This document shows, piece by piece, positions 35,341-43,378 of a stretch of 64,000 nucleotides of DNA. The DNA comes from Clostridia bacterium (GTDB lineage: Bacteria > Bacillota > Clostridia > Christensenellales > Borkfalkiaceae). Numbering within the stretch: the stretch's first letter is position 1; the number at the start of each line of letters is the position of its first letter. The stretch is from the NCBI GenBank assembly GCA_017399035.1, contig JAFQEM010000023.1, positions 1 to 64,000 on the forward strand. Direction: 5' to 3'. The translations under genes and the position numbers were made by a program. The notes beneath the pieces were generated by a model, which saw nothing but the letters and a program-made list of their open reading frames with translations, was not told where the DNA came from and did not search any database.

Positions 35341-35383
35341 GCGAACGCCTTTACAAAATCTTTTAATTTTGATTAAAAGATTT
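35041..35383. other. Chain of consecutive hairpins between SDR and aldolase genes
   Basis: The 34988-35394 gap holds no gene but at least eight consecutive hairpins. Four share GTAAA...TTTAC stems with four-base loops: 35166-35188 (loop GAAA), 35190-35207 (GACA), 35316-35333 (GCTA) and 35335-35354 (GAAC). Others are 35041-35056, 35063-35080, 35109-35144 with its copy at 35259-35294, and 35356-35383. The inner stem bases differ from hairpin to hairpin but remain complementary, so structure rather than sequence is kept. Co-transcription across it is expected, since no terminator or new promoter stands out. Confidence 0.7.
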
Positions 35384-35394
35384 ACTTCTAAAGT

Positions 35395-36171
35395 TTACAT
35401 TTGTTGTCCGCCAGTAACGTTTATAGCCTGTCCTGTCATATAAGACGAATAGTCTGATGCAAGGAAAACCATTGCGTTTTCAATATCTTCATATTCGCAA
35501 GAACGTTTCATAGGAACTTGGTTTATATATTTTTCTCTTACTTGTTCTTCGGTTATACCTTGGTTTGCAGCGTATTGTTTGAAAAGACTGTTTACCCAAA
35601 GGGGTGAATTCAAAAGGTTGCCAGGGCAAATGCAGTTTACTCTTACGCCTGTTTCTGCAAATTCAAGAGCAAGTGATTGAGTTAAACCTACGCCACCAAA
35701 CTTGCTTGCTGCGTATGCGCCGTTTTTGAAAGAACCCTTTCTGCCTGATTTTGAGTTGATTTGAATAATGCTACCGCTTTTTGCCTCTAACATATAGGGG
35801 GCAAATGCTTTAACCGTGTTAAAATATCCGTTAAGGTTAATGTTAGTAACCAAACCGAACGCCTCGGGTGAAAGATTGAAAATATCGCCACTCTTAACGA
35901 TTGCTGCGTTACAGATAAGAATATCTACCTTACCCCACTTTTCTATAACTGCTTTTGCAGCCTCTTGAAGTTGGTCGTATTTAGTTACGTCAACGGCAAG
36001 TGCCATTGCATCTTTAAGTTTAGACGCTACGGCTTGCGCACCGTCAAAGTTGATATCGCAAACGGCAACTTTGCATCCTTCTTTGTCAAGACGCATTGCA
36101 AGAGCCTCTCCAAGACCTTGGCTTGCGCCAGTTACTACTGCTACTTTACCTTCTAAATTGATTGCACTCAT
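35395..36171 (-). CDS. Short-chain dehydrogenase, sorbitol-6-phosphate dehydrogenase-like
   Basis: 258 residues, classical SDR. TGASQGLGEA near residue 14 binds NAD(P); CDINFDGA near 38 has the acidic residue that favours NAD; NSKSGRKG...YAASKFG (138-160) supplies the catalytic serine, tyrosine and lysine; NVTGGQQM is the C-terminal end typical of SrlD-type enzymes. It would oxidise or reduce a sugar, polyol or deoxysugar intermediate. Between the PHP gene and the hairpin chain, in an operon with class II aldolases, which recalls the aldolase-dehydrogenase pairs used in rhamnose and fucose breakdown. Confidence 0.82.
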   Translation of the reverse strand: MSAINLEGKVAVVTGASQGLGEALAMRLDKEGCKVAVCDINFDGAQAVASKLKDAMALAVDVTKYDQLQEAAKAVIEKWGKVDILICNAAIVKSGDIFNLSPEAFGLVTNINLNGYFNTVKAFAPYMLEAKSGSIIQINSKSGRKGSFKNGAYAASKFGGVGLTQSLALEFAETGVRVNCICPGNLLNSPLWVNSLFKQYAANQGITEEQVREKYINQVPMKRSCEYEDIENAMVFLASDYSSYMTGQAINVTGGQQM

Positions 36172-36213
36172 TTTTATATATCTCCTAAATGTTTTTTTAT
36201 TTAATATAGATTA

Positions 36214-37476
36214 TTATTTAACCGTTTCGTGTCCGATAACGGAGTATTTTTTAATTCTTTCGTAAAGGTCGGGTGTCTCTTTTACAGAACGTTCACTAAA
36301 CATTCCGTATTCAACGCCTTTTTCGGTTGAAATTGCCTCGTGTCCGATAAGCGCCCAAGTTGCATCAATAAGATGAGCAAATTCGGGTTTTGCAAGCGCT
36401 GCGCAAGCAAACTTTTGACGGGGTGAATTTACGTCTTCGCCACTTATTTCAAACAAGCCGTTTTCTTTACACATACCGCTTATTCTTTCAAGTTGCGCAG
36501 GGGTGTTTCTAGTTGGCATATATGCAACCGCCTTAAACCCTATTGCCTTAATCTCTTTGATAAGTTCGGGCAAGAAATCGTCTTCAAACTTTTGCGCCTT
36601 TTTGTCGCCGGTAACCGAATCGCCAACGTCGCCTAAATATGCGTAAGCAGGTATTGCGCCAAACTCTATAGCCTTTTTAACAAAATCTTCGGCAACGGGC
36701 ATCTCTTCGTCTGCGTCAATATAGAAGAACGCAGTGTCCGCTTTTAGCACGCCAAGTAAATCGTAAAGGAAATGTGGATTTTCTTTGTCAAGCAAATATG
36801 CTTTTATTTTGTCGTTTACCTTTAAGTTAAGGTCGCTTTGCAAAAAGTTAATAAGTTCTTGAGTTCTGCCGAATTTATTTTCTAATTTTACCGCCAAAGC
36901 GTAAAGCAAATGTCTTTCAGTTACGCTACCGCCAAGCGCAGATTCAGATAAGGGCAAAACGTCTTTTTCAAAATCAAGTTCCACACCGAACTTGCCAAAC
37001 TTACCTGTTATAAGTTTGCACATCTTGGCATCACGTTCGTTTCTTTTCTTTCTAAAAGGCGCAAGATATTCGTTGAACGCCTTTGCGTTTTGCGCAGGTA
37101 TACCGTGCGCAGCCATATAGATACAGTTGGGTTGGTCAGGGTGGTTGATTTTGCCGAAACCACGGTCAAATTTACAACGAACTTCTACCCCGCAAGTAGA
37201 ACCTAGCCCAAGTATTTTACACGCCTTTTTAAATTCTTCTACACCCGACAAACTGTCGTGGTCCATAATCCCTGCGCTCGTAAGACCTGCCTTATACGCC
37301 ATATAAGCGGCTTTTGTTGGCGAATAGGGAGAGAATGAATAAATTGTGTGAATATGATTGTTTGCATCATTATCACGGCGAACGGGTTTTTCTTTTTCCA
37401 TCTTAACCAACTCTTTTAGAGCGTTAAGCCTATCTTCAGCACTTCCGCCGTTAAGTTTTTTTATCAAATTTTCCAT
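36214..37476 (-). CDS. PHP-domain metallo-hydrolase
   Basis: 420 residues. NNHIHTIYSFSPYSP near residue 41 is PHP motif 1 (HxH) and SAGIMDHDSLSGVEEF near 68 is motif 2, the metal ligands of the polymerase-and-histidinol-phosphatase fold. TCGVEVRCKF near 95 is the usual motif 3. The large middle part (150-350) has no domain I recognise. Likely a cytoplasmic phosphoesterase acting on a sugar phosphate, judging from the neighbouring dehydrogenase and aldolases. First gene of its operon; AGGAGCAGTAAA precedes ATG 37476. Confidence 0.75.
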   Translation of the reverse strand: MENLIKKLNGGSAEDRLNALKELVKMEKEKPVRRDNDANNHIHTIYSFSPYSPTKAAYMAYKAGLTSAGIMDHDSLSGVEEFKKACKILGLGSTCGVEVRCKFDRGFGKINHPDQPNCIYMAAHGIPAQNAKAFNEYLAPFRKKRNERDAKMCKLITGKFGKFGVELDFEKDVLPLSESALGGSVTERHLLYALAVKLENKFGRTQELINFLQSDLNLKVNDKIKAYLLDKENPHFLYDLLGVLKADTAFFYIDADEEMPVAEDFVKKAIEFGAIPAYAYLGDVGDSVTGDKKAQKFEDDFLPELIKEIKAIGFKAVAYMPTRNTPAQLERISGMCKENGLFEISGEDVNSPRQKFACAALAKPEFAHLIDATWALIGHEAISTEKGVEYGMFSERSVKETPDLYERIKKYSVIGHETVK

Positions 37477-37512
37477 TTTACTGCTCCTAAAAACAACCTT
37501 TTTTCACATAAA

Positions 37513-37542
37513 ATTATACCTTAAAAACACTATTAAAGTCAA
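37513..37542 (-). promoter_or_regulatory. Promoter of the PHP-SDR-aldolase operon
   Basis: Minus strand TTGACT (37537-37542), 18-base spacer, TATAAT (37513-37518). Confidence 0.7.
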
Positions 37543-37700
37543 TCGCTTTGGGGTGGGCTTTTAGCACGTAAAAAAAGTTGAAGAGCCTTTATGATAAACT
37601 ATCAATTTTTATTCTCTGTTCGTTCACAAATAATCACATATAATCAAACGAGCAACCATACGCTCAACCGTGAGCAACTGTGAAAAAATCCGTTTAAAAG

Positions 37701-37728
37701 AAAAAATCCCTTAACCAGTTGGTTAAGA
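37701..37728 (-). terminator. Terminator of the 30-residue gene
   Basis: Minus strand CTTAACCA and TGGTTAAG form a stem followed by GGATTTTTTC. An extra small hairpin (AATCGC/GCGATT) lies between the stop codon and it. Confidence 0.65.
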
Positions 37729-37765
37729 GTTCCCAAATCGCCTTTAGCGATTACACTTTTGTTGA

Positions 37766-37858
37766 TTAAAACTTTCCGTTGTTCATTTCGATAAACATAT
37801 AAACGTTTGCATCAAAATCTTTGAAAAGTTTTGCACAACTTTCAACGAATTTTTTCAT
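37766..37858 (-). CDS. 30-residue small protein gene
   Basis: ATG 37858 has GCAAAGGAGGGT four to five bases upstream, a ribosome binding site as strong as that of rpsU. The product starts MKKFVESCAKLFKDFDANVY and ends MFIEMNNGKF. It would form an amphipathic helix with a single cysteine; there is no signal peptide. A perfect sigma-A promoter lies 120 bases upstream and a terminator 40 bases downstream, so it is a complete stand-alone transcription unit. I do not recognise the family. It could be a toxin-like or regulatory peptide, or the leader part of a structured RNA; none of these is shown by the sequence. Confidence 0.6.
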   Translation of the reverse strand: MKKFVESCAKLFKDFDANVYMFIEMNNGKF

Positions 37859-37978
37859 TGTTACCCTCCTTTGCGCGTATGGCATTTACTGCGCGTCGTT
37901 GAAATAAAAAAATTCCGCCGGTAAGCAACGAATATTAAATTGTAGTTCGTAACTTTCCCTTAAGAAATTTACAGCCGA

Positions 37979-38007
37979 ATTATACACCCAACTAAAAGAT
38001 ATGTCAA
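37979..38007 (-). promoter_or_regulatory. Promoter of the 30-residue gene
   Basis: Perfect consensus on the minus strand: TTGACA (38002-38007), 17-base spacer, TATAAT (37979-37984). The leader of roughly 110 bases carries GC-rich patches and an ATTTTTTTATTT run that could be an attenuator; the remainder of 37859-38205 holds nothing else recognisable. Confidence 0.8.
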
Positions 38008-38205
38008 TCGTTTTATACCCCTTTTTATAAACTTTTTTATAAATTTTTATAAAATGATATGCTATAACTAAAAATGTTAATTTTTAACACAAATTTAGCA
38101 TTTTGATTTGTATATAGCCTAAATTTTGTTAATTAGTTACACAACAAAAATAAAAACGCAAAGCAAGTTTGACCAAGCAATGCGTTGTTATTTAGATTTT
38201 TTAAA

Positions 38206-39150
38206 TTATAAAACTTTTGATAAAAATTCTTTTAAGCGTTCGTTTTTTGGGTTAGTGAAAAACTCTTCTGGGTTATTCTCTTCTGCAATTATCCCCTCGT
38301 TCATAAACACTATTCTAGATGCAACTTCTCTTGCAAAACCCATCTCGTGGGTAACGACAACCATTGTCATACCCTCGTTAGCAAGGTCTTTCATAAGTTC
38401 TAAAACTTCGCCAACCATTTCAGGGTCAAGCGCACTAGTAGGTTCATCAAATAGCATAACGTCGGGTTCCATTGCAAGCGCCCTGATAATAGCAACACGC
38501 TGTTTCTGACCGCCCGACAAGGTTGACGGATAAACGTTAGCCTTATCTTCAAGCCCTATGCGTTTAAGCAATTCAACGGCTTTTTCTTCCGCATCTTCTT
38601 TAGTTTTAATTTTCAAAAGAACTGGCGCTAGCGTTAGATTTTGCAAAACGGTAAGGTTATTGAACAGATTAAAGTGTTGAAACACCATACCTATTTTTCT
38701 TCTTGCAACGTTTACGTCTATTTTATTATTCTTTTCAAATTCTTTTTTGGCTAATTTAAATGCTCTACCCTCACCCTTTTTTAGCAATCTTTCTTTTTTA
38801 ATTTTTTCAATCGCACAATTTTCATCTAGTCCGCTATTCATAAGTCGGTTAAACGTTTTAGACAATCTAATTATTCCGTCGTGCAGATATGGGTCGCAAT
38901 CGGTTATCAAGTCGTTTTCAAAATAGATTTCACCAAAAGAAGACGTTTCCATTTGATTTATACAACGTAAACAAGTTGATTTACCACTACCCGACGGACC
39001 GATAATTGCAACTTTTTCGCCTTTGTTGATTTGCAAATCTATACCTTTTAACACTTCTAATGAACCGAAGTTTTTGCGCAAATTTTTAATATCTATTATA
39101 ACTTGCGCATTTTTATTCATAACTTCACCGTTTGAAAAGTCAGCGTTCAT
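38206..39150 (-). CDS. Amino-acid ABC transporter ATPase with internal insertion
   Basis: 314 residues against 240-250 for GlnQ-type ATPases. Walker [10 protein letters not shown] (51-59), Q-loop [10 protein letters not shown] near 154, signature LSGGQKQR near 230 and Walker B VMLFDEP near 250 are intact, so it should hydrolyse ATP. Residues about 85-146 are extra: between the LITD strand and the Q-loop helix lies a charged, helix-rich segment ([36 protein letters not shown]). It energises the permease and binding protein encoded upstream. ATG 39150 follows GGAGGTTTAAG and overlaps the permease gene end. Confidence 0.9.
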   Translation of the reverse strand: MNADFSNGEVMNKNAQVIIDIKNLRKNFGSLEVLKGIDLQINKGEKVAIIGPSGSGKSTCLRCINQMETSSFGEIYFENDLITDCDPYLHDGIIRLSKTFNRLMNSGLDENCAIEKIKKERLLKKGEGRAFKLAKKEFEKNNKIDVNVARRKIGMVFQHFNLFNNLTVLQNLTLAPVLLKIKTKEDAEEKAVELLKRIGLEDKANVYPSTLSGGQKQRVAIIRALAMEPDVMLFDEPTSALDPEMVGEVLELMKDLANEGMTMVVVTHEMGFAREVASRIVFMNEGIIAEENNPEEFFTNPKNERLKEFLSKVL

Positions 39151-39832
39151 TTTTCTTAAACCTCCTTTCCATAGCCTTTACACCCCACGATATTAAAAGT
39201 ACTAAAACAAGATAAATAGCGGCAAGCATAAGGTAAGGCACTAAATAAGAATAAGTTGCGTCGCCAAGTTGACGGAAAGCCCTTGTCAAATCGGTAACGG
39301 CAATAAAACTTACTACCGAAGTTTCTTTTATCAATGATATAAACTCATTACCTAAAGTAGGTAAAATATTTTTGATTGACTGAGGAATTACAATTTTAAA
39401 CATCGCCGTCCAGTAACCAAGCCCCACTGCCCGACCTGCCTCAAGTTGACCTTTGTCAACCGAATTTATACCGCCACGCATAATTTCTGAAACGTAAGCA
39501 CCGCTATTCATACCAAAAATAACAATAGCCTCGATAACTGCGTCTACGTTAATTTTCATAAGAGGAAGAACTATAAAATGCCCTAAAAGAAGTTGAACAA
39601 CCATAGGTGTTCCCCTAAAGAACGCAACGTAAACGGTAAAAATTTTATCTATTATTTTAACAAAAATATTGTTTTTTGGCATAACTTTAACGATACCTAT
39701 CAAAGTACCTATAATTATACCGATAATCAACCCGAAAACTGCTATTTCAATCGTTGCTAAAAGTCCGTCTAAAACACGCTTATAACCGCCTAAAGTTATA
39801 AACTGCTTGACGAATTTTTCCCATTCTGTCAT
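39140..39832 (-). CDS. Amino-acid ABC transporter permease (HisM/GlnP family)
   Basis: 230 residues, polar amino-acid uptake family. [20 protein letters not shown] near residue 26 is the first membrane segment with the family N-terminal signature. [20 protein letters not shown] near 138 and the [20 protein letters not shown] loop contact the ATPase. [14 protein letters not shown] near 92 is a hallmark of the family. It likely forms a homodimer with two copies of the ATPase and takes up an amino acid delivered by the permuted lipoprotein encoded upstream. Confidence 0.92.
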   Translation of the reverse strand: MTEWEKFVKQFITLGGYKRVLDGLLATIEIAVFGLIIGIIIGTLIGIVKVMPKNNIFVKIIDKIFTVYVAFFRGTPMVVQLLLGHFIVLPLMKINVDAVIEAIVIFGMNSGAYVSEIMRGGINSVDKGQLEAGRAVGLGYWTAMFKIVIPQSIKNILPTLGNEFISLIKETSVVSFIAVTDLTRAFRQLGDATYSYLVPYLMLAAIYLVLVLLISWGVKAMERRFKKNER

Positions 39833-39905
39833 AAAATTTTATCCTTTCATATTCTAAAGGCTTAACACCGTTAAGCGTTAAGCCCTTGAGTAGTTTTTTA
39901 ATCAA

Positions 39906-40724
39906 TTACGCTTTTGCACAAAGAACAGAGAGAATATCTATAACCGTGCCTGCTTCATCAAATTCAGTATTTGATTCAAGTGTCAAAAGAACTTGTGCTT
40001 CTTTGTAATAAGGATTACTAAAATTGATGCTAGTTTTTCTGTCTGCAGTAACTGTTAATGCTGCCATAACGATATCAACACCGTTTACGCCAACCGCTGA
40101 AACAACAGCCTCAAACGCCATATCTTTTATTACTAGTTCCAAATCAAGTTCAGTTGCAATAAGTTGAGCAATTTCCATATCAATTCCGTTATATCCGTTA
40201 CCTGAAACAGCTTCAAACGGGGGGAATTCGGCGTTAGTTGCAACTACTAATTGACCCGCTTGATTGTTTGCGTCGTATTCTGCACTAGTAACGGTAACGT
40301 ATTCGCTTTCGTTTCCAGCCATATACTTATCAATAATTGCTTGAACTTCAGTTGCCTTATCAGCAAGAACACCGTTGATATCTTCTTTAAGTTGTGCTTG
40401 ATTACGGTCAATACCGATTGCATAATCTTCACTAGTAAGTGCGATATCTATCATTTTGATACCGTCTTGCTCTTTTTCTAAAGTACTTGCGGTTGCCTTA
40501 TCTACGATAACGTATTTAATTTTACCGTTCTTCATATCCATAACTGCACTCAAAGGCGTTTCGTAACCTTTTGCCTCACAGCCTTTAAGACAAGATGCAT
40601 ACTTAAAACCAGTTGTACCTTGTTGAGCACCTACTTGAATAGGGTCTTCTTTACAAGCGGTCATACCGAATACACACGCTAGGCACAATACGCTTGCAAG
40701 AATAATTGTTAAAATTTTCTTCAT
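39906..40724 (-). CDS. Amino-acid-binding lipoprotein, circularly permuted
   Basis: 272 residues; lipobox GMTAC, cysteine 24. The family (SBP_bac_3) normally starts with LVVATNAEFPPFE and runs lobe 1, then lobe 2 with VGAQQGTTG. Here the order is reversed: VGAQQGTTGFKY at 31, DMKNGKIKYVIVDKATAS near 70 and DYAIGIDRNQAQLKEDIN near 100 (lobe 2) come first, and LVVATNAEFPPFEAV at 159, DMAFEAVVSAV near 205 and ADRKTSINFSNPYYKEAQVL near 228 (lobe 1) come last. The C-terminus DEAGTVIDILSVL is the linker that normally leads into VGAQQGTTG, so termini were moved to that junction. Both ligand-site regions are present and the protein should fold and bind. Confidence 0.85.
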   Translation of the reverse strand: MKKILTIILASVLCLACVFGMTACKEDPIQVGAQQGTTGFKYASCLKGCEAKGYETPLSAVMDMKNGKIKYVIVDKATASTLEKEQDGIKMIDIALTSEDYAIGIDRNQAQLKEDINGVLADKATEVQAIIDKYMAGNESEYVTVTSAEYDANNQAGQLVVATNAEFPPFEAVSGNGYNGIDMEIAQLIATELDLELVIKDMAFEAVVSAVGVNGVDIVMAALTVTADRKTSINFSNPYYKEAQVLLTLESNTEFDEAGTVIDILSVLCAKA

Positions 40725-40788
40725 TTTTATATCTCCTTTTAATTTTTTCTAATCCATCAAACGCACTTTTCAATCGCTAGCCAAAGAG

Positions 40789-40808
40789 ATAAAAAGGCGC
40801 GCCTTTTA
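40789..40808 (-). other. Hairpin in the binding-protein leader
   Basis: AAAAGGCGCGCCTTTTT, a GC-rich palindrome followed by T residues on the minus strand, lies in the leader about 20 bases past the promoter -10. It resembles a short terminator and could attenuate the transporter operon. The rest of 40725-40920 shows nothing. Confidence 0.35.
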
Positions 40809-40821
40809 AATTTGTATATAC

Positions 40822-40850
40822 ATTATATTTTCGGGCGTAAAAAAAGTCAA
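40822..40850 (-). promoter_or_regulatory. Promoter of the amino-acid transporter operon
   Basis: Minus strand TTGACT (40845-40850), 17-base spacer, TATAAT (40822-40827). Confidence 0.8.
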
Positions 40851-40920
40851 ATAATTTAGGCTAATTTGCAATTTTTTACGCAATTATTCAATTTAGATAT
40901 GAATACTTTCATTTTTATGC

Positions 40921-40952
40921 ACAAAAAAACCGCCACAATGATAATGGCGGTT
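40921..40952 (-). terminator. Terminator after proA
   Basis: Minus strand AACCGCCA pairs with TGGCGGTT around nine bases and is followed by TTTTTTTG. Confidence 0.85.
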
Positions 40953-40958
40953 AAATAT

Positions 40959-42215
40959 TTACTTTCTAACTGAGCCGTTACCCTTAACAATATATTTCCA
41001 AGTAACTAACGCGTCAAGCCCCATAGGTCCACGGGCGTGCATCTTTTGTGTACTTATGCCTATCTCTGCGCCTAGCCCGAAAACGAAACCGTCGGTAAAG
41101 CGTGTTGACGCATTGTGATAAACAGAAGAAGAATCTATGCGCTCTAAAAACTTTTGAGCATTTTCTAGATTTTCCGTTATTATTGATTCTGAGTGATGCG
41201 TGCTGTGTTCGTTGATGTGTTCAATAGCCTCGTCTACGTTATCAACTGTTTTAACCGATATTATAGGTCCACCGTATTCAGTATAAAAATCTTCTTCGGT
41301 TGCATCTTTTAAGAAAGGATAGTCTTTTATAACTTCACTTGCCTTTTTATCAGCGCGTATTTCCACTTGTTTTTCTTGCAAACGCTTTGCAATAAGAGGT
41401 AAAATCTCAAGCGCATCTTTGTTAATAACTATTGATTCGCAAGCGTTACAAACGCTATAACGTTGAGTTTTTGCATTGAATATTACTTCCGCCGCCATCT
41501 CTGCTTTTGCGCTTTTGTCAACGTATACGTGGCAATTACCAGAACCCGTTTCAATTATAGGTATCGTTGAATTTTCCACCGCAGCCTTTATTAGCGACGC
41601 GCTACCCCTTGGGATAAGCAAGTCAACGTATTTATTGAGGCGCATAAATTCCGCAGTTGTTTGGCGTGAAGTATCTTGAATAACGTTAATTGCATTTTCG
41701 TCAATGCCAAATTCTTTAAGCGCGCCTTTTATTACGTTTGCTATTGCAGTGTTTGAACGAAGAGAATCACTGCCACCTTTTAAAATTACGGCGTTAGCAG
41801 TTTTAAAGCACAACGCAAACGCATCAGCCGTAACGTTAGGGCGAGATTCGTAAATTATACCCACAACGCCAAAAGGCGCAGTCTTTTTTTCTATGCTTAT
41901 GCCTTGCTGTTCGTTTTCATAAGAATAAACGATTTTACCAAGCGGTGTGGGTAACTCTGCAACTTGTTCTAACCCAACTGCCATACCCTCTATAACCTTT
42001 TCGTTTAAGGTAAGCCTATCTATAAAAGCCAAAGTTGCACCCTTTTGTTCGGATAGCGATACGTCCTTTTTATTTTCTTGTATTAAATATTCAGCGTTAT
42101 CACGCAAAGCCTTTGCAACCGCCTTTAACGCACAACTTCTCTTTTCATCACTTAAAATTAAAAGTTCACTAGACGCTTTTTTTGCGTTTTTGCCAAGAGT
42201 AATTAAATCATACAT
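40959..42215 (-). CDS. proA: Gamma-glutamyl phosphate reductase
   Basis: 418 residues, aldehyde dehydrogenase superfamily; reduces glutamyl phosphate to the semialdehyde in proline synthesis. GVVGIIYESRPNVTADAFAL near residue 118 is the NADPH-binding signature, ETGSGNCHVYVD near 225 the substrate loop and TQRYSVCNACESIVIN near 248 holds the catalytic cysteine. RMHARGPMGLDALVTWKYIV-like sequence (KMHARGPMGLDALVTWKY) ends the protein, as in the family. proB is not adjacent; it may be elsewhere. Just downstream of an S26-type peptidase gene, with which it shares three to four bases of spacing. Confidence 0.95.
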   Translation of the reverse strand: MYDLITLGKNAKKASSELLILSDEKRSCALKAVAKALRDNAEYLIQENKKDVSLSEQKGATLAFIDRLTLNEKVIEGMAVGLEQVAELPTPLGKIVYSYENEQQGISIEKKTAPFGVVGIIYESRPNVTADAFALCFKTANAVILKGGSDSLRSNTAIANVIKGALKEFGIDENAINVIQDTSRQTTAEFMRLNKYVDLLIPRGSASLIKAAVENSTIPIIETGSGNCHVYVDKSAKAEMAAEVIFNAKTQRYSVCNACESIVINKDALEILPLIAKRLQEKQVEIRADKKASEVIKDYPFLKDATEEDFYTEYGGPIISVKTVDNVDEAIEHINEHSTHHSESIITENLENAQKFLERIDSSSVYHNASTRFTDGFVFGLGAEIGISTQKMHARGPMGLDALVTWKYIVKGNGSVRK

Positions 42216-42217
42216 AG

Positions 42218-42688
42218 TTATTTACCCGACCTTTTGAAAATTCTTGCAAGTTTATTTTTAACACGATTGCTAAAGTAAAACAATTTAAGCCTTAATTTAC
42301 GCCTAAATTTATGAGAATACCAACGTTCTACTCGTTTTATATAGCGCTCGTCAGTAACCTCTATATACTTTTTGCCTTGATAAAACCCTTCCATTACGCC
42401 GAAAACGTTTTCTTCTTTAACCTTTTCGGTGTTAAACTGACTGTCCCCACACATAACGTATCCGCCGTCTATCACTTGCATAACTCTATGAAGTACGAAC
42501 ACACCGCTATCTCTAGTGTAAAAGGCAACGTCTAGAGGTTTCAATCGTTCTGTTTTTAATTTTACTACTACCGATTGCGCACGGTTTTTAAGTATAGGCC
42601 ACATACTGTTTCCGCCTGGAACAAAACCTATAACCCCGTTTTTTTCTAATTCGGTTTTATAATTAGATTTAGTCAACTCGTTTACCAC
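42218..42688 (-). CDS. S24/S26 peptidase-like protein
   Basis: 156 residues. GGNSMWPILKNRAQSVVV near residue 26 contains the catalytic serine motif of signal-peptidase/LexA-type serine peptidases (S-M-x-P); LKPLDVAFYTRDSGVFVLHRV near 50-70 matches the following beta-strand pair; GYVMCGDSQ near 80 corresponds to the GDN motif. The usual lysine is less obvious (VVVKLK near 44). There is no clear N-terminal membrane anchor; the C-terminus is very basic (RRKLRLKLFYFSNRVKNKL). A role in processing of a small secreted or peptide substrate is possible. Substrate unknown. Confidence 0.7.
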   Translation of the reverse strand: MVNELTKSNYKTELEKNGVIGFVPGGNSMWPILKNRAQSVVVKLKTERLKPLDVAFYTRDSGVFVLHRVMQVIDGGYVMCGDSQFNTEKVKEENVFGVMEGFYQGKKYIEVTDERYIKRVERWYSHKFRRKLRLKLFYFSNRVKNKLARIFKRSGK

Positions 42689-42690
42689 CG

Positions 42691-43368
42691 TTAAATCTCT
42701 TCAAACGCCTTTATTCCCACAACGCCTTCAACGGGTATTGAGAAAACTACGCCGTGAGCATTAGTATCTCTGCCTGCTTTTTCCATAATAGCGCGAATAA
42801 TATCGTCTCTATTTTCGTTTTTGGTGGCAATGTAAATCATCTCTTTTTCTTCGCTTATAGAAACGCCGAAAAATTTTGCTATTTCTGCGCCCGTGCCTTT
42901 TGCCTTTACCACCGTGCCACCGCTTGCGCCTGCGCTTCTTGCTGCGTCCATAACCGTATCGGTAAACCCTTTATCTACTATCGTAATTATCAAAACTACG
43001 GACTTTGTTTTATCCATATTACTCTCCTTCTTTTCCACACTTACTTCACCCGTAAAATATTTGAGTGAAGACACACCACCCACGCAATCTATAGGTATAA
43101 ACAGCGCAATACCGTTACCTGCTGCGTTTATATTCATTTCGTAAATAAGCCCTTTAACAATATCTCCAACCTGTTCGTCTTTAACGATAGTTTCAAACAT
43201 TATTTTTTCAGTTTTTTCTATCCCTAAAAAATCTAAAGTCGTATCGTTTGCAGTACCGTTACACAACTTACTTATTACGCCTTTTACTTGACGTCGGTGA
43301 AAAAAATCAAGATATTGCTCGGCGTATTCACGCTTGGTTATCGTTATCATACATTTTATTCCCAGCAT
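42691..43368 (-). CDS. Tandem PII-like (GlnB-family) protein
   Basis: 225 residues carrying two PII-like ferredoxin-fold domains in one chain: residues 1-105 (KCMITITKREYAEQYLDFFH ... GNGIALFIPIDCVGGV) and 118-225 (VVLIITIVDKGFTDTVMDAA ... AHGVVFSIPVEGVVGI). The second carries the S-A-G-A-S-G-G-T-V-V-K-A loop of PII-like regulators. PII proteins sense nucleotides and 2-oxoglutarate and gate membrane transporters. It is encoded 10 bases after a DUF1538 membrane protein, itself with two repeats, which supports a regulator-channel pair. ATG 43368 follows GGAGGATATT. Confidence 0.85.
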   Translation of the reverse strand: MLGIKCMITITKREYAEQYLDFFHRRQVKGVISKLCNGTANDTTLDFLGIEKTEKIMFETIVKDEQVGDIVKGLIYEMNINAAGNGIALFIPIDCVGGVSSLKYFTGEVSVEKKESNMDKTKSVVLIITIVDKGFTDTVMDAARSAGASGGTVVKAKGTGAEIAKFFGVSISEEKEMIYIATKNENRDDIIRAIMEKAGRDTNAHGVVFSIPVEGVVGIKAFEEI

Positions 43369-43378
43369 AATATCCTCC

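Noticed and set aside
38130-38195. Terminator after the amino-acid ABC ATPase gene
   Set aside because: ACGCA and TGCGT arms flank the region but the inner bases do not pair well; I could not define a convincing stem.
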